Assembly: GCA_937923325.1 (NCBI GenBank)
Contig: CAKZUQ010000012.1
Coordinates: forward strand, 1-63,010
Length of the DNA: 63,010 nt
Origin: an uncultured Bacteriovoracaceae bacterium
Lineage (GTDB): Bacteria; Bdellovibrionota; Bacteriovoracia; Bacteriovoracales; Bacteriovoracaceae
Direction: 5' to 3'
Positions 1-8,208 of the stretch are shown piece by piece. Both the position numbers and the translations under genes were made by a program. Within the stretch, counting starts at the first letter, position 1. The number at the start of each line of letters is the position of its first letter. The notes beneath the pieces are model-generated. The model did no database searches, had not been told where the DNA came from, and saw nothing but the letters and a program-made list of their open reading frames with translations.

Positions 1-286
1 ACAAAATGGACACTTCATATTAATTCCTTAAAGACGCAAACTAGCTTTTTTAAGGTTAAATGGCAATAAGATTAGGAAAATTAGGTATGTGATTACAGAA
101 ACTTATGGGTGCATGAGTAAGCTTTTATCACTTAGGTAATCCTAACGCTATAAATATTACAGCGGCACTGTGTTAAAATTCAAATCCATATTACTATCAA
201 TTTAATTATTATTAACGCATAGAATTTATGAGTGACTGTCGCTTGAAATTTATTAGAATTGTGAGTAAAAACTCGAGGAGAAAGTT

Positions 287-673
287 ATGAAAAAAGCATT
301 TACAGCGTTATTAGGATTGGTGAGCATTTCTAGCTTTGCACAGGTTACACCTATTGTTGGTAACTTGATTGAAAATATGGAAAATAGAGGAACTGGTGTA
401 ATGACATCTTTATCAGCACAAGTTAAGGGGAATTACTCAGATGAAGGTGAGACAGTAGTCTTATCGAACTTATATCTTGAATATAAGGATGGGTCTAAGT
501 ACGGCTTGAGAAGAAAGCATTCTAAAGAAATATGTCAAAGCTTAGGCTTTGCTGAAAGAATCAAAGGAAGTACACAATATAAGAGGAAAAATTTGTTCGT
601 AGTCAAGAGTGGTGGCTTCATACAGCGTGGACCTAACAGAGTGTTAGATTCAATTGAGTGCTTAAAATACTAG
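287..673 (+). CDS. Small secreted protein of unknown function
   Basis: This encodes 128 residues beginning with a clear Sec signal peptide: MKK, a hydrophobic stretch, then SSFAQ as the likely cleavage site near residue 19. The ATG is preceded by GAGGAGAAAG at good spacing. The mature part is basic, with two cysteines (in EICQSLGF and near the C-terminus), so a disulfide is possible in the periplasm. I recognise no family. The gene stands alone; the bases before it (1-286) hold no gene I can support. A short stretch just downstream (682-777) resembles its middle part, suggesting a decayed relative. The small secreted gene at 59932 has the same style of start site and signal, but I see no convincing homology in the mature parts. 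Confidence 0.7.
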   Translation: MKKAFTALLGLVSISSFAQVTPIVGNLIENMENRGTGVMTSLSAQVKGNYSDEGETVVLSNLYLEYKDGSKYGLRRKHSKEICQSLGFAERIKGSTQYKRKNLFVVKSGGFIQRGPNRVLDSIECLKY

Positions 674-681
674 ATAAATAA

Positions 682-777
682 ACTAGATCTGGGCAATATG
701 GATTAGACTTAAATTGCAAAGCTAAAGACTTGCTTAGAAAGCTAGGTTTGGTGAGTGAAGAATATAAAATAATCTAA
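682..777 (+). pseudogene. Possible remnant of a paralogue of the upstream secreted gene
   Basis: A 31-codon frame lacking a start reads GQYGLDLNCKAKDLLRKLGL before a stop. This resembles the KYGLRRKHSKEICQSLGF segment of the product of the gene ending at 673. The match is short and modest. The fragment sits immediately after the intact gene and before another gene remnant, so a decayed tandem copy is plausible. No complete frame or ribosome site is present. Confidence 0.35.
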
Positions 778-782
778 TAGGG

Positions 783-950
783 CTATTCGAACTTCAAGTT
801 TGGATAGTCTGTTTCAATGGCATATACTTTTTCTTTTATGGCATTGTCATAATTCTTTTTTGAATTAACTTCCCAAAGAATTACTTTCTTTCCCATTCGT
901 TTTAATCTCGTAATTAGTCTTCTGTGAAATAGTGGATAATGCACTTGATA
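783..950 (-). pseudogene. 3' remnant of a glycerophosphodiester phosphodiesterase gene
   Basis: Read on the minus strand, this stretch encodes about 55 residues ending in a stop, containing KKVILWEVNSKK and YAIETDYPNL. The C-terminus of the intact phosphodiesterase encoded at 2710-3444 contains KKVILWGVNSKK and HAIETDHPDL. By eye about 32 of 55 residues match. The similarity stops near position 950, just before the first operator of the hipBA promoter. The rest of the gene, including the catalytic N-terminus, is missing. The hipBA cassette therefore lies between a truncated and an intact copy of the same kind of gene in the same orientation. The sequence divergence indicates an old paralogue, not a recent duplication. 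Confidence 0.85.
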
Positions 951-964
951 CCTAATACAATTTT

Positions 965-1096
965 TAGTGTTTTGTTTGATACCATAAATATTATATTTGT
1001 GCTTTTAGTGCTTTATTTGACACTAATTATTTTTTTAGTCTTGAAATTGATACTAATATATATATAATACTATTAATAGTGTTAAAATCAATACTA
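965..1096. promoter_or_regulatory. Array of four HipB-type operator palindromes
   Basis: Four 20-bp imperfect palindromes of the form TAGTG-N10-(T/C)ACTA start at 965, 1006, 1036 and 1077. The copy at 1006-1025 has perfect 5-bp arms (TAGTG and CACTA). Spacing between starts is 41, 30 and 41 bp, close to whole numbers of helical turns, so all four could be bound on one face of the DNA. The third copy overlaps the predicted -35 element and the fourth lies just after the predicted start of transcription. The 20-bp size and position match what is known for HipB autoregulation in Escherichia coli (four 20-bp operators). That HipB binds these sites is inferred. Confidence 0.8.
1041..1068 (+). promoter_or_regulatory. 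Predicted hipBA promoter
   Basis: TTGAAA at 1041-1046 and TATAAT at 1063-1068 are separated by 16 bp, giving a near-consensus sigma-70 type promoter. The -35 box lies inside the third operator, and the fourth operator covers the likely first transcribed bases, so repressor binding would block polymerase. Confidence 0.65.
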
Positions 1097-1107
1097 AATG
1101 GTGGTTT

Positions 1108-1356
1108 ATGAAGAAAAGAAGAACTGAAGAAGAGATAAAAGAGCAATCTGTGTTCTCTTCGTTTATTCGTGAGAAACGTAAAGGAGTAGGTCTTACGCAG
1201 GAAGAAGTTAGTCTGCGAGTTGGAGTTGGATTAGCCTTTTATAAAAGACTTGAAGCAGGGGATATAAACCTGCAACTAGCAAAAGTAATACAAGTTTTGA
1301 CATTCTTTGGTGCTGAGATAATCCCTAGAGTGAAAGAGACTGCAAAAGATGATTAG
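1108..1356 (+). CDS. hipB: HipB-like antitoxin, Xre-family helix-turn-helix
   Basis: This 82-residue protein is dominated by an HTH_3 domain. The segment IREKRKGVGLTQEEVSLRVGVGLAFYKRLEAGDINLQL has the usual 'R...GLTQEE.....GV......R.E.G' pattern over about residues 20-57. It should bind DNA as a dimer, neutralise the HipA kinase encoded next to it, and repress the shared promoter through the four palindromes upstream. The last 8 bases overlap the start of hipA, which implies translational coupling. Upstream only a weak GGTGG ribosome site is seen. Size and gene order are typical of HipB; the pairing with the downstream HipA makes the call firm. Confidence 0.9.
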   Translation: MKKRRTEEEIKEQSVFSSFIREKRKGVGLTQEEVSLRVGVGLAFYKRLEAGDINLQLAKVIQVLTFFGAEIIPRVKETAKDD

Positions 1357-2677
1357 ATCTGGAGATGTATATATTCAGAACCAATTAATAGGAACTATCA
1401 CTGAAACAATTGATGGAGAATATGTACTAGAGTATACAGATGCATTTGTAAAAAGTGAAAATGACCTAGAGATGAGTCTTACTCTTCCAAAGTCAAAAAA
1501 AGTCTATATTGAACCTACATTACATGCTTTTTTTGATGGACTTATTCCAGAAGGATGGCTCTTAGATCATGCTGTTAAAAACTGGAAGTTAACACACCAA
1601 GATCGAATGGGACTGTTATTAAGTATGTGCCATAGCACAATCGGTTCAACTTATATTATTGGAAAAGGTAGCGAAAAATCTAAAAGGAGTAATCTAGAAG
1701 TTGAAGCTCGTGAGGATACAAATCAAATTAAATATAGCACAAATAAATGTTTAATTACTTATAGGGAGATTAAAAACTCTTTATATGAGGAAGGTGCAAT
1801 AAGAAAAATGTTTGGTGACAAAAAAGTTCAGTATCAGTTGTCTATTAGTCTTGCTGATATAGAAGCATTGGCCAAAGAGCAAGTAGGTTCTCGTCTAAAT
1901 GTAACAGGGGTACAAAAGAAATTATCTTTGGATATTAAGCCTGAAGTAAGCAAGAAAAGACTTACTATTGTAGAGTTTGAGGGAGATTTTATCTTAAAAC
2001 CACCTAGTCGAGAATACCCCAACATGCCTGAAATTGAGCATCTATGCATGAAGATGGCCAAAATTGCTGGATTTAAAGTCCCGGAGTGTGCTCTTATTCC
2101 ACTGCACAGTGGAGAACTCGCTTATATTGTTAAAAGGTTTGATAGACAAAAAGGTAAGAGGTTTTATCAGGAAGACTTTTGTCAACTTTTAGAAAAACAC
2201 ACAAGTTCTAAATATAAGAGCTCGATAGAAAAGTGTGTGAAAATAATAAAAAAATATTGTCATGATGAAACTGTAAACTTAATCCAATTTTTTGATATAA
2301 ATTTTTACAATTTCCTTATTGGTAATGCTGATATGCATTTGAAGAACTTTTCCTTAGTGAGAAATAAAAAGACAGGAAACTACCAAATGTCACCATGTTA
2401 TGACTTTCTCTCTACTAAAATCTTAGTACCTGAAGATAAAGAAGAGGTGGCCTTATCAATTAACGGAAAGAAAAATAAGTTAAAGTATGAAGATTGGTAT
2501 GCTTTGGCATTAAATATGGGACTTGGTGAAAAACATTTTGATGTAACGATTGCAAGATATAATAGATTTCTTCCAAAAATGTTTAAGCTTATAGATAAAT
2601 CATTTCTTACAAATGAAAATAAAGAGCTTCTTAAAGATATTATGAAGAGTAACTTAGCCAAAGTAGTAAAGAGCTAA
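1349..2677 (+). CDS. hipA: HipA-like serine/threonine kinase toxin
   Basis: At 442 residues this is the usual full length for HipA, including the N-terminal subdomain (about residues 5-105, with PTLHAFFDGLIPEGWLL). Kinase motifs are complete: glycine-rich loop NVTGVQKK (184-191), IVKRFDR (260-266), catalytic loop GNADMHLKN (325-333) and the metal-binding YDF (351-353). Known HipA toxins phosphorylate aminoacyl-tRNA synthetases and induce growth arrest or persistence. In Escherichia coli HipA the residue two before the loop Ala-Gly is the autophosphorylated Ser150; here that place appears to be Asn184, with Thr186 nearby, so regulation may differ. About residues 105-135 form a low-similarity insertion. 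The gene follows hipB with an 8-base overlap and is probably controlled only through the operator array. Confidence 0.92.
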   Translation: MIRSGDVYIQNQLIGTITETIDGEYVLEYTDAFVKSENDLEMSLTLPKSKKVYIEPTLHAFFDGLIPEGWLLDHAVKNWKLTHQDRMGLLLSMCHSTIGSTYIIGKGSEKSKRSNLEVEAREDTNQIKYSTNKCLITYREIKNSLYEEGAIRKMFGDKKVQYQLSISLADIEALAKEQVGSRLNVTGVQKKLSLDIKPEVSKKRLTIVEFEGDFILKPPSREYPNMPEIEHLCMKMAKIAGFKVPECALIPLHSGELAYIVKRFDRQKGKRFYQEDFCQLLEKHTSSKYKSSIEKCVKIIKKYCHDETVNLIQFFDINFYNFLIGNADMHLKNFSLVRNKKTGNYQMSPCYDFLSTKILVPEDKEEVALSINGKKNKLKYEDWYALALNMGLGEKHFDVTIARYNRFLPKMFKLIDKSFLTNENKELLKDIMKSNLAKVVKS

Positions 2678-2709
2678 ACTTTAAAGATGCTTTATCTAAC
2701 TAAATAGTC

Positions 2710-3444
2710 CTATTTGAAGTCTAAGTCTGGATGATCAGTTTCTATGGCATGTACCTTAAGTTTTTTTGCTTTAAGATATTTCTTTTTTGAATTAACTCCC
2801 CAAAGTATTACTTTCTTATTTTTTTTGTGAAGTCGTTTAATTAAAGACTCGTTTGGAAATGAATAATGAGCTTGGTAGTATTCGACATCAATTAATTTTT
2901 CTGCAGAAGCAAGCCTTAAGAAAGTATCAATTGTTATATTCCAAAAAGAAGCAACAAAGACAAAGATTCTCTCTCTCGTCGGATCTTGTTTTTTAAACTC
3001 TTTTAATAAGTCTCTATTAAATGATTTATAAATTATCTTATTTGAAAAGTTTGATGACTTCACAGTATCGATAATCTTTTTAACGATCAAAGTATTATTA
3101 CCTTTTACTTCAATGATTAAATTTGCTTTTAACTTAAGGCTTAATATATCTGATAGGGAAGGAGCCTTTACTTTTTGTAGTTCCTCTAAGCTGAAAGTAT
3201 TTGTATTTCCAGATAAGTTTGTAGTTCTATCGACAGTCTTGTCGTGCATAAGAACAACTTGATTATCTCTTGTAAGTTGAACATCGATTTCAATGTAGTC
3301 CGAAGACATCTTATCGGCAAGGAGGATTGATTCTATTGAGTTTTCTGGAGCATCAGCTGATGCTCCTCTGTGTGCTATGATTTTCATCGAAAATACATTT
3401 AAGCTTATAATTGCTAAAACTGTAATCCAATTAATTACATGCAC
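2710..3444 (-). CDS. Glycerophosphodiester phosphodiesterase, probably periplasmic
   Basis: The 244-residue product carries the GDPD signature: IAHRGASADAPENS with the catalytic His-Arg pair (residues 24-25), then EIDVQLTRDNQVVLMHD with metal and catalytic residues, and a late VILWGVN strand. It should hydrolyse glycerophosphodiesters from phospholipid breakdown to glycerol-3-phosphate and an alcohol. The GTG start at 3444 gives a hydrophobic leader of about 19 residues before MKIIAHRG, which fits export; starting at the internal ATG (3387) would give a cytosolic enzyme. Its first 14 bases overlap the end of the Kazal gene, so it is the last gene of the minus-strand fab/glyA unit. A truncated relative lies at 783-950. 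Confidence 0.88.
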   Translation of the reverse strand: MHVINWITVLAIISLNVFSMKIIAHRGASADAPENSIESILLADKMSSDYIEIDVQLTRDNQVVLMHDKTVDRTTNLSGNTNTFSLEELQKVKAPSLSDILSLKLKANLIIEVKGNNTLIVKKIIDTVKSSNFSNKIIYKSFNRDLLKEFKKQDPTRERIFVFVASFWNITIDTFLRLASAEKLIDVEYYQAHYSFPNESLIKRLHKKNKKVILWGVNSKKKYLKAKKLKVHAIETDHPDLDFK

Positions 3445-3679
3445 CTTCAGTGAATTCAGTTATTTTTGCACAACCAGCTTCGCACTTATTTCCATAAGTC
3501 ACACCGTTACTTCCACATACTGGGAAAAACTCTTTTGTACAGATACACATATCGTTTTCTTCTGCGATTCCATTTTGCGTTGCTTTAGGAGCTTTAACTA
3601 CTGGAGCTTCTTTTTCTGTGCATGAGTTAAGTGTTAGACCGATTAAAGTCATAAGTACTAGTGGTAAAAAATTTTTCAT
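3431..3679 (-). CDS. Kazal-type protease inhibitor lipoprotein
   Basis: This 82-residue protein starts with a lipoprotein signal (MKNF, hydrophobic core, lipobox LNSC at residue 19), followed by a lysine- and proline-containing linker. One Kazal domain covers about residues 42-81: six cysteines in the pattern C-x-C, PVCGSNGVTYGNKCEAGC, then a final GAC. Kazal domains block serine proteases by inserting a reactive-site loop. A membrane-anchored copy would guard the envelope against host, prey or self proteases. The ATG has a good AAGGATG site and lies 10 bp after glyA; its end overlaps the phosphodiesterase gene. The domain call is strong, the target protease unknown. Confidence 0.85.
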   Translation of the reverse strand: MKNFLPLVLMTLIGLTLNSCTEKEAPVVKAPKATQNGIAEENDMCICTKEFFPVCGSNGVTYGNKCEAGCAKITEFTEGACN

Positions 3680-3689
3680 TTAAACATCC

Positions 3690-4928
3690 TTATTTATAAA
3701 CTGGTAATGTCTTACATAATGTAAGAACTTCATTTCTTATTTCTTCTACAATAGCTTTATCTTCTCTATATTTTATAGCTTTTACAATCCAATTGGCCAA
3801 AGTTTCCATATGTTCAACTTTGAAACCTCTTGTTGTAATTGCTGGAGTTCCAAGTCTTATTCCACTTGTTACAAATGGTGATCTTGAATCATTTGGAATC
3901 ATATTCTTGTTGCAAGTAATGTGAACTTCTTCTAATGCAGCTTCAGCTTCTTTTCCAGAAAGGTTTAAAGAGTCAGTCTTTACTAAAACCAAATGATTCT
4001 CAGTTCCTTTAGAAACAAGTTCTACTCCAAGGTTTGAAAGATTTTCAGCAAGCGCCTTAGCGTTAAGTAGTACTTGTTTTTGATAGTCCACAAAACTTGG
4101 GTCTAATGCTTCTTTAAAAGCTACAGCTTTTGCAGCAATAACATGCTCTAGAGGGCCACCTTGTATTCCAGGGAAAATGTTTGAATTTAGTTTTTTAAAC
4201 CACTCTTCATTGTTTGATAAAATGATTCCACCTCTTGGACCCCTTAGAGTCTTATGAGTTGTACTTGTAACAAAGTCAGCATATTCTATTGGGCTAGGGT
4301 GAAGACCTGCCGCAACTAGACCTGCAATGTGGGCCATATCAACATGTAAAAGAGCTCCCACTTCATCAGCTATATCTTTGAACTTCTTAAAATCTATAAC
4401 TTGAGAGTACGCACTCGCTCCAGCTATAATAAGTTTTGGCCTTACTTCTTTAGCAATCTTTAAAACATTGTCGTAATCTATTTTTTCCGTCTCTGGATTT
4501 AGTCCATAACTTTTAAAGTTAAATAGTTTTCCTGAAAAGTTAACTGGCGATCCATGTGTTAAGTGGCCACCGTCATCAAGACTCATACCAAGTACAGTAT
4601 CGCCTGGACTTAAACAAGCAAAATATACGGCCATGTTTGCACCAGAGCCAGAGTGAGGCTGAACATTTACATATTTAGCTTTAAAAATTTTCTTTAATCT
4701 TTCAATGGCAAGGTCTTCGGCTTTATCTACGTTTACACAACCTCCATAATATCTTTTACCTGGATACCCTTCAGCATATTTATTTGTAAGGTTGCTACCT
4801 TGAGCTTCCATTACAGCAAGAGAGCAATAATTCTCAGATGCAATTAATTCAATTCCTTCATCTTGCCTCTTTGCTTCTAGGTTTATGATGTCAAAAATTT
4901 CTTGATCTGTGTTTTTTAGATTATCCAT
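3690..4928 (-). CDS. glyA: Serine hydroxymethyltransferase
   Basis: The protein has 412 residues, the normal family length. It interconverts serine plus tetrahydrofolate with glycine plus 5,10-methylene-tetrahydrofolate in the cytosol, using pyridoxal phosphate. Hallmarks are ASENYCS near residue 29, the [11 protein letters not shown] motif, [10 protein letters not shown], and the cofactor-binding lysine in the block [14 protein letters not shown] (around residue 225-238). The GAGGA ribosome site lies inside the end of fabF, 5 bp upstream in gene order, so the two are probably cotranscribed. Linking one-carbon supply to the fatty acid genes is a local arrangement, not a pathway requirement. 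Confidence 0.97.
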   Translation of the reverse strand: MDNLKNTDQEIFDIINLEAKRQDEGIELIASENYCSLAVMEAQGSNLTNKYAEGYPGKRYYGGCVNVDKAEDLAIERLKKIFKAKYVNVQPHSGSGANMAVYFACLSPGDTVLGMSLDDGGHLTHGSPVNFSGKLFNFKSYGLNPETEKIDYDNVLKIAKEVRPKLIIAGASAYSQVIDFKKFKDIADEVGALLHVDMAHIAGLVAAGLHPSPIEYADFVTSTTHKTLRGPRGGIILSNNEEWFKKLNSNIFPGIQGGPLEHVIAAKAVAFKEALDPSFVDYQKQVLLNAKALAENLSNLGVELVSKGTENHLVLVKTDSLNLSGKEAEAALEEVHITCNKNMIPNDSRSPFVTSGIRLGTPAITTRGFKVEHMETLANWIVKAIKYREDKAIVEEIRNEVLTLCKTLPVYK

Positions 4929-4933
4929 TTTTA

Positions 4934-6181
4934 TTAATCCTCGTACTTCTTAAAAATTGTTGTAGAGTTTGTTCCTCCAAAACCAAATGAGTTGTTTAAA
5001 ACATATTTGATTTCTTTTTTCTGTGGAGTATTAGCTGTGTAGTTCAAGTCACAAGCTTCATCTTGATTTTCTAAATTTATTGTTGGAGGTATGATACCTT
5101 CTTCAATGGCCTTAATACAAAATACTGATTCAATTCCAGCGGCAGCTCCCAAAAGATGCCCTGTCATAGATTTGGTCGAACTTACATTTAGCTCTTTAGC
5201 ATGATCTTTAAAAACAGACTTTATAGCAACAGTTTCAGCAACATCTCCAGCTGGAGTTGATGTTCCATGTGCATTTATATAATCGATATCTTTATAAGAT
5301 ATTCCTGCAGATTCAAGAGCCTGCTCCATGCATGGTATTGTACCTGCACCTTCTGGGTGAGGAGCTGTTATATGATAAGCATCGGCAGTAGCTCCAATAC
5401 CAATAACTTCAGCTAAAATCTTAGCACCTCTAGCTTTTGCTTTTTCAAGATCTTCCAAAATTAAAATTCCAGCACCTTCTCCCATAACAAAACCATTTCT
5501 GTCTTTGTCAAAAGGTCTAGAAGCTTTTTGAGGTTCTTCGTTATTTTTAGATAAAGCCTTCATTGAATTAAATCCAGCTATAGTAAGTGGAGAAACTACT
5601 GCTTCAGATCCACCCGTTATAATAGCATCAGCTCTACCCAGCATTATTTCACTTGCTGCAGCTGCAATTGCATGAGCACTTGAGGCACAAGCAGAACTCA
5701 CAGCGTGGTTGATTCCTTTAAACCCATAAAGCATAGAAATTTTACCAGTGGCCATATTGGGAATAAAAGATGGAACAAAAAATGGACTAACTCTTCTTGC
5801 TCCTTTTGCCATATAAGTAGAATGTGTACTTTCAATAATAGGGAAGCCGCCAAGACCTGTTCCTAGAATTGATCCAATTCTATAACAATCATAATTTGCA
5901 GCTAATAGATTTGATTGTTTTATCGCCTCGTCTGTTGCATGAAGAGCATAATGAATGAATGTATCATACCTAGACTTTTCTTTAGGACCTAATAATTCAT
6001 CATCGATTTCAAAGTTTCTAACTATACCTGCAAAATTTACTGGCCAGCCAGTTACGTCTTGGTTGTCGATAGTTGAGATACCACTTTTTGATTCAAGGGC
6101 ATTTTTCCAAATTTCAGCAGTTGTATTTCCAAGACCACAAATTGATCCTATTCCAGTTACGGCAACACGATTTGTTTTCAT
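4934..6181 (-). CDS. fabF: 3-oxoacyl-ACP synthase II (KAS II)
   Basis: The chosen ATG at 6181 ([10 protein letters not shown]) has GAGG six bases upstream. A start four codons earlier would fall at the end of a terminator, so I prefer 415 residues. The enzyme condenses malonyl-ACP with acyl-ACP during chain elongation. The catalytic triad of the KAS II type is present: Cys in [10 protein letters not shown], His in [11 protein letters not shown], His in [13 protein letters not shown], and a C-terminal FGFGGTN loop. It is separated from acpP by a terminator whose T-tract runs into its ribosome site. Expression of fabF-glyA may thus be lower than that of acpP. Confidence 0.96.
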   Translation of the reverse strand: MKTNRVAVTGIGSICGLGNTTAEIWKNALESKSGISTIDNQDVTGWPVNFAGIVRNFEIDDELLGPKEKSRYDTFIHYALHATDEAIKQSNLLAANYDCYRIGSILGTGLGGFPIIESTHSTYMAKGARRVSPFFVPSFIPNMATGKISMLYGFKGINHAVSSACASSAHAIAAAASEIMLGRADAIITGGSEAVVSPLTIAGFNSMKALSKNNEEPQKASRPFDKDRNGFVMGEGAGILILEDLEKAKARGAKILAEVIGIGATADAYHITAPHPEGAGTIPCMEQALESAGISYKDIDYINAHGTSTPAGDVAETVAIKSVFKDHAKELNVSSTKSMTGHLLGAAAGIESVFCIKAIEEGIIPPTINLENQDEACDLNYTANTPQKKEIKYVLNNSFGFGGTNSTTIFKKYED

Positions 6182-6191
6182 AATTTTCCTC

Positions 6192-6225
6192 AAAAAAAAA
6201 GCCCCCTATATTTAGGAGGCTTTTT
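6192..6225 (-). terminator. Terminator between acpP and fabF
   Basis: On the minus strand an 8-bp stem (GCCTCCTA paired with TAGGGGGC, one T-G wobble) with an AATA loop is followed directly by nine T residues. It sits after acpP and directly before the fabF ribosome site. Partial readthrough would give more acpP than fabF message. Confidence 0.85.
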
Positions 6226-6231
6226 ATAGGT

Positions 6232-6462
6232 TTAAACGTTTTCTTCTAAATACTTTGTTACATCATTGATCGTTTTTAATGCTTCTGTTTTATCTTCTGG
6301 AATCTCAATTCCAAATTCCTCTTCCATCTTCATCATCATCTCAACCATGTCTAGAGAATCTAAGTTTAAATCATCAACAAAGTTTGTCTCTGCTTTGATG
6401 TTTGCTGCTTCTACTTTTGTCGCTTCACTTACGATCTTAATTACTTTTTCTTGAGTTTCCAT
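6232..6462 (-). CDS. acpP: Acyl carrier protein
   Basis: This 76-residue acidic protein carries the phosphopantetheine attachment serine in the motif NLDSLDMVEMMM (Ser about residue 36). It shuttles growing acyl chains between the Fab enzymes. The ATG at 6462 has GGAGG five bases upstream; a TTG four codons earlier lacks a ribosome site and overlaps GGAGG. It lies between fabG and a strong terminator, which suits the high level usually needed for this protein. Confidence 0.97.
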   Translation of the reverse strand: METQEKVIKIVSEATKVEAANIKAETNFVDDLNLDSLDMVEMMMKMEEEFGIEIPEDKTEALKTINDVTKYLEENV

Positions 6463-6494
6463 TAAATCCTCCAAATTATATTAATATATATTTA

Positions 6495-7256
6495 TTAAAT
6501 GTATAAACCACCGTCAACTTTTATAACTTCACCTGTGATATACTTTGACGCAGAACTTAGCAAAAAAAGTACTAAGTTGGCAACATCATTAGTTTGTCCA
6601 AACTCTTTCATAGGTATTTCTTTCATATATTCTTCTTTTGCATTTTCTGCCAAAGAATGAGTCATTTCTGTCTCTATGAAGCCTGGTGCAATTGCATTAA
6701 CTCTTACTTTCTTTGGGCCTAGTTCTTTGGCCAAAGACTTAGTATAGCCAATTAAACCCGCTTTAGAGGCAGCGTAAGTTGTTTGAGACTTGTTTCCCAT
6801 TAAACCAACAACTGAGCTCATATTAATTATGCTAGGGTTATCTGCTCTTAAAAAGTTTTTATATAGATGATTGGTAATCATCATTGTACTTTTTAGATTA
6901 ATGCTAAGAGTCATGTCGATATCTTCTTCTTTAACTCTAATACCTAATTGATCTTTAGATATACCGGCGTTATTTATAAGTCCTTCAATAGCACCATTTT
7001 CTTTAGTAAATAGATCTAATTGAGACTTCATCGATTCATAGTCTGTCATATCAAATTTAAGTGCGGTTACATTTGTCGCACCTGCTAACTTAAGGGCTTG
7101 AGCTAAATCATTGGCCTTCGAATCTTCACCTCTATAATTAAAGATTACATGTGCTTTCGATTTAGCAAGAGCAAGAGCGATATCTTTACCTATACCTCTG
7201 GAAGCTCCAGTTATTAAAACTTTTTTATTCTCTAGATCACTATATGTTGCATTCAT
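6495..7256 (-). CDS. fabG: 3-oxoacyl-ACP reductase
   Basis: The 253-residue product is a classical short-chain dehydrogenase with Rossmann motif ITGASRGIGKD (about residues 16-26), NNAG, and the catalytic Ser, Tyr, Lys set in MSSVV and YAASKAG. The C-terminal VDGG motif is present. It reduces 3-oxoacyl-ACP with NADPH in the elongation cycle. Its start overlaps the end of fabD by 17 bases with a GGAGA site inside fabD, indicating coupled translation. Context between fabD and acpP supports FabG over other SDR enzymes. Confidence 0.95.
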   Translation of the reverse strand: MNATYSDLENKKVLITGASRGIGKDIALALAKSKAHVIFNYRGEDSKANDLAQALKLAGATNVTALKFDMTDYESMKSQLDLFTKENGAIEGLINNAGISKDQLGIRVKEEDIDMTLSINLKSTMMITNHLYKNFLRADNPSIINMSSVVGLMGNKSQTTYAASKAGLIGYTKSLAKELGPKKVRVNAIAPGFIETEMTHSLAENAKEEYMKEIPMKEFGQTNDVANLVLFLLSSASKYITGEVIKVDGGLYI

Positions 7257-8196
7257 TTAAAAATGTCTCCAGTTTTGCTAACGAATCTTCTTGATCCATC
7301 GTAAATGTCTTAAAAGACTTGTTAATTTTTTTATTTAATCCTGTTAGAACTTTTCCTGGTCCAACTTCTATAAAGATAGAGCCGTCATCAAATGTATTTA
7401 AACTTTGTGACCATAGGACACTTCCACAAACTTGTTCTGTTAACTTAGTTTTTATTTCTTCACTTGAAATAGACGAGTGCTTTGTAGAGTCAACGTTTGC
7501 TATGTAGGGAATGGTATTACTTTTAATATTTAGAGTATTTAAATAAGTACTCATTTTTTTTTCAGCTGGTTTCATTAAACTTGAATGAAAAGGAGCAGAT
7601 ACCTTTAAAGGGATTGCCATTTGCTTTCCTTCATAATTATCTTTTAACCACTTTACAGCTAAGTCACAAGCTTCACTATGTCCAGATATTACAGTTTGCC
7701 CAGGTTCATTATAATTTGCAGGCATAACTTGCATAGACTCTGTACTTACTTCTTTACATGCTTTATCTATAATATCTGAAGGCACTCTTAAGATTGCATA
7801 CATTTTTCCAACTCCAACTGGAGTTGCAGACTGCATGAATGATCCTCTTTTGTTAACCGCCTTTACAGCATCACTAAATTCAAAAGCTCCACATGCAACA
7901 AGAGCACTATATTCTCCTACTGAGTGTCCAAGAACTGAATTGATTTCGATGTTTTTAGAATCTAAGATTTTTTTTAATACTCTAAAAGTTGCAATTGAAT
8001 GTGTAACTATAGCTGGTTGAGTAAATTCTGTTTGCTTTAGTTGTTCTTCAGGTCCTTCTAGACATAAATTTTTAATATTAAAGCCTAAAGCGTTATTCGC
8101 TTCTTCAAATGTTTGTTGAAATAGTTCATCAGATATTGAATTAAACATTCCAACGTATTGAGAACCTTGACCTGGAAAAATAAGATTAACTTTCAT
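7240..8196 (-). CDS. fabD: Malonyl-CoA:ACP transacylase
   Basis: The protein has 318 residues. The nucleophile elbow GHSVGEYSALVACGA (around residues 89-103) carries the catalytic Ser; PFHSSLM contains the catalytic His, and FPGQGSQYVGM lies at the N-terminus. It loads malonate from CoA onto ACP, feeding both FabH and FabF. It is 12 bp after fabH in gene order and overlaps fabG, in the standard fabH-D-G-acpP order. Confidence 0.96.
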   Translation of the reverse strand: MKVNLIFPGQGSQYVGMFNSISDELFQQTFEEANNALGFNIKNLCLEGPEEQLKQTEFTQPAIVTHSIATFRVLKKILDSKNIEINSVLGHSVGEYSALVACGAFEFSDAVKAVNKRGSFMQSATPVGVGKMYAILRVPSDIIDKACKEVSTESMQVMPANYNEPGQTVISGHSEACDLAVKWLKDNYEGKQMAIPLKVSAPFHSSLMKPAEKKMSTYLNTLNIKSNTIPYIANVDSTKHSSISSEEIKTKLTEQVCGSVLWSQSLNTFDDGSIFIEVGPGKVLTGLNKKINKSFKTFTMDQEDSLAKLETFLNECNI

Positions 8197-8208
8197 ATAT
8201 TAGTACTC

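Noticed and set aside
965..1096. Four repeats considered as a small CRISPR-like array
   Set aside because: Repeats are 20 bp and palindromic, spacing is 10-21 bp, there are no cas genes, and they overlap a promoter.
3377..3625. Plus-strand frame opposite the Kazal and phosphodiesterase genes
   Set aside because: Its cysteine-rich look comes from the complement of the Kazal cysteines; no ribosome site.
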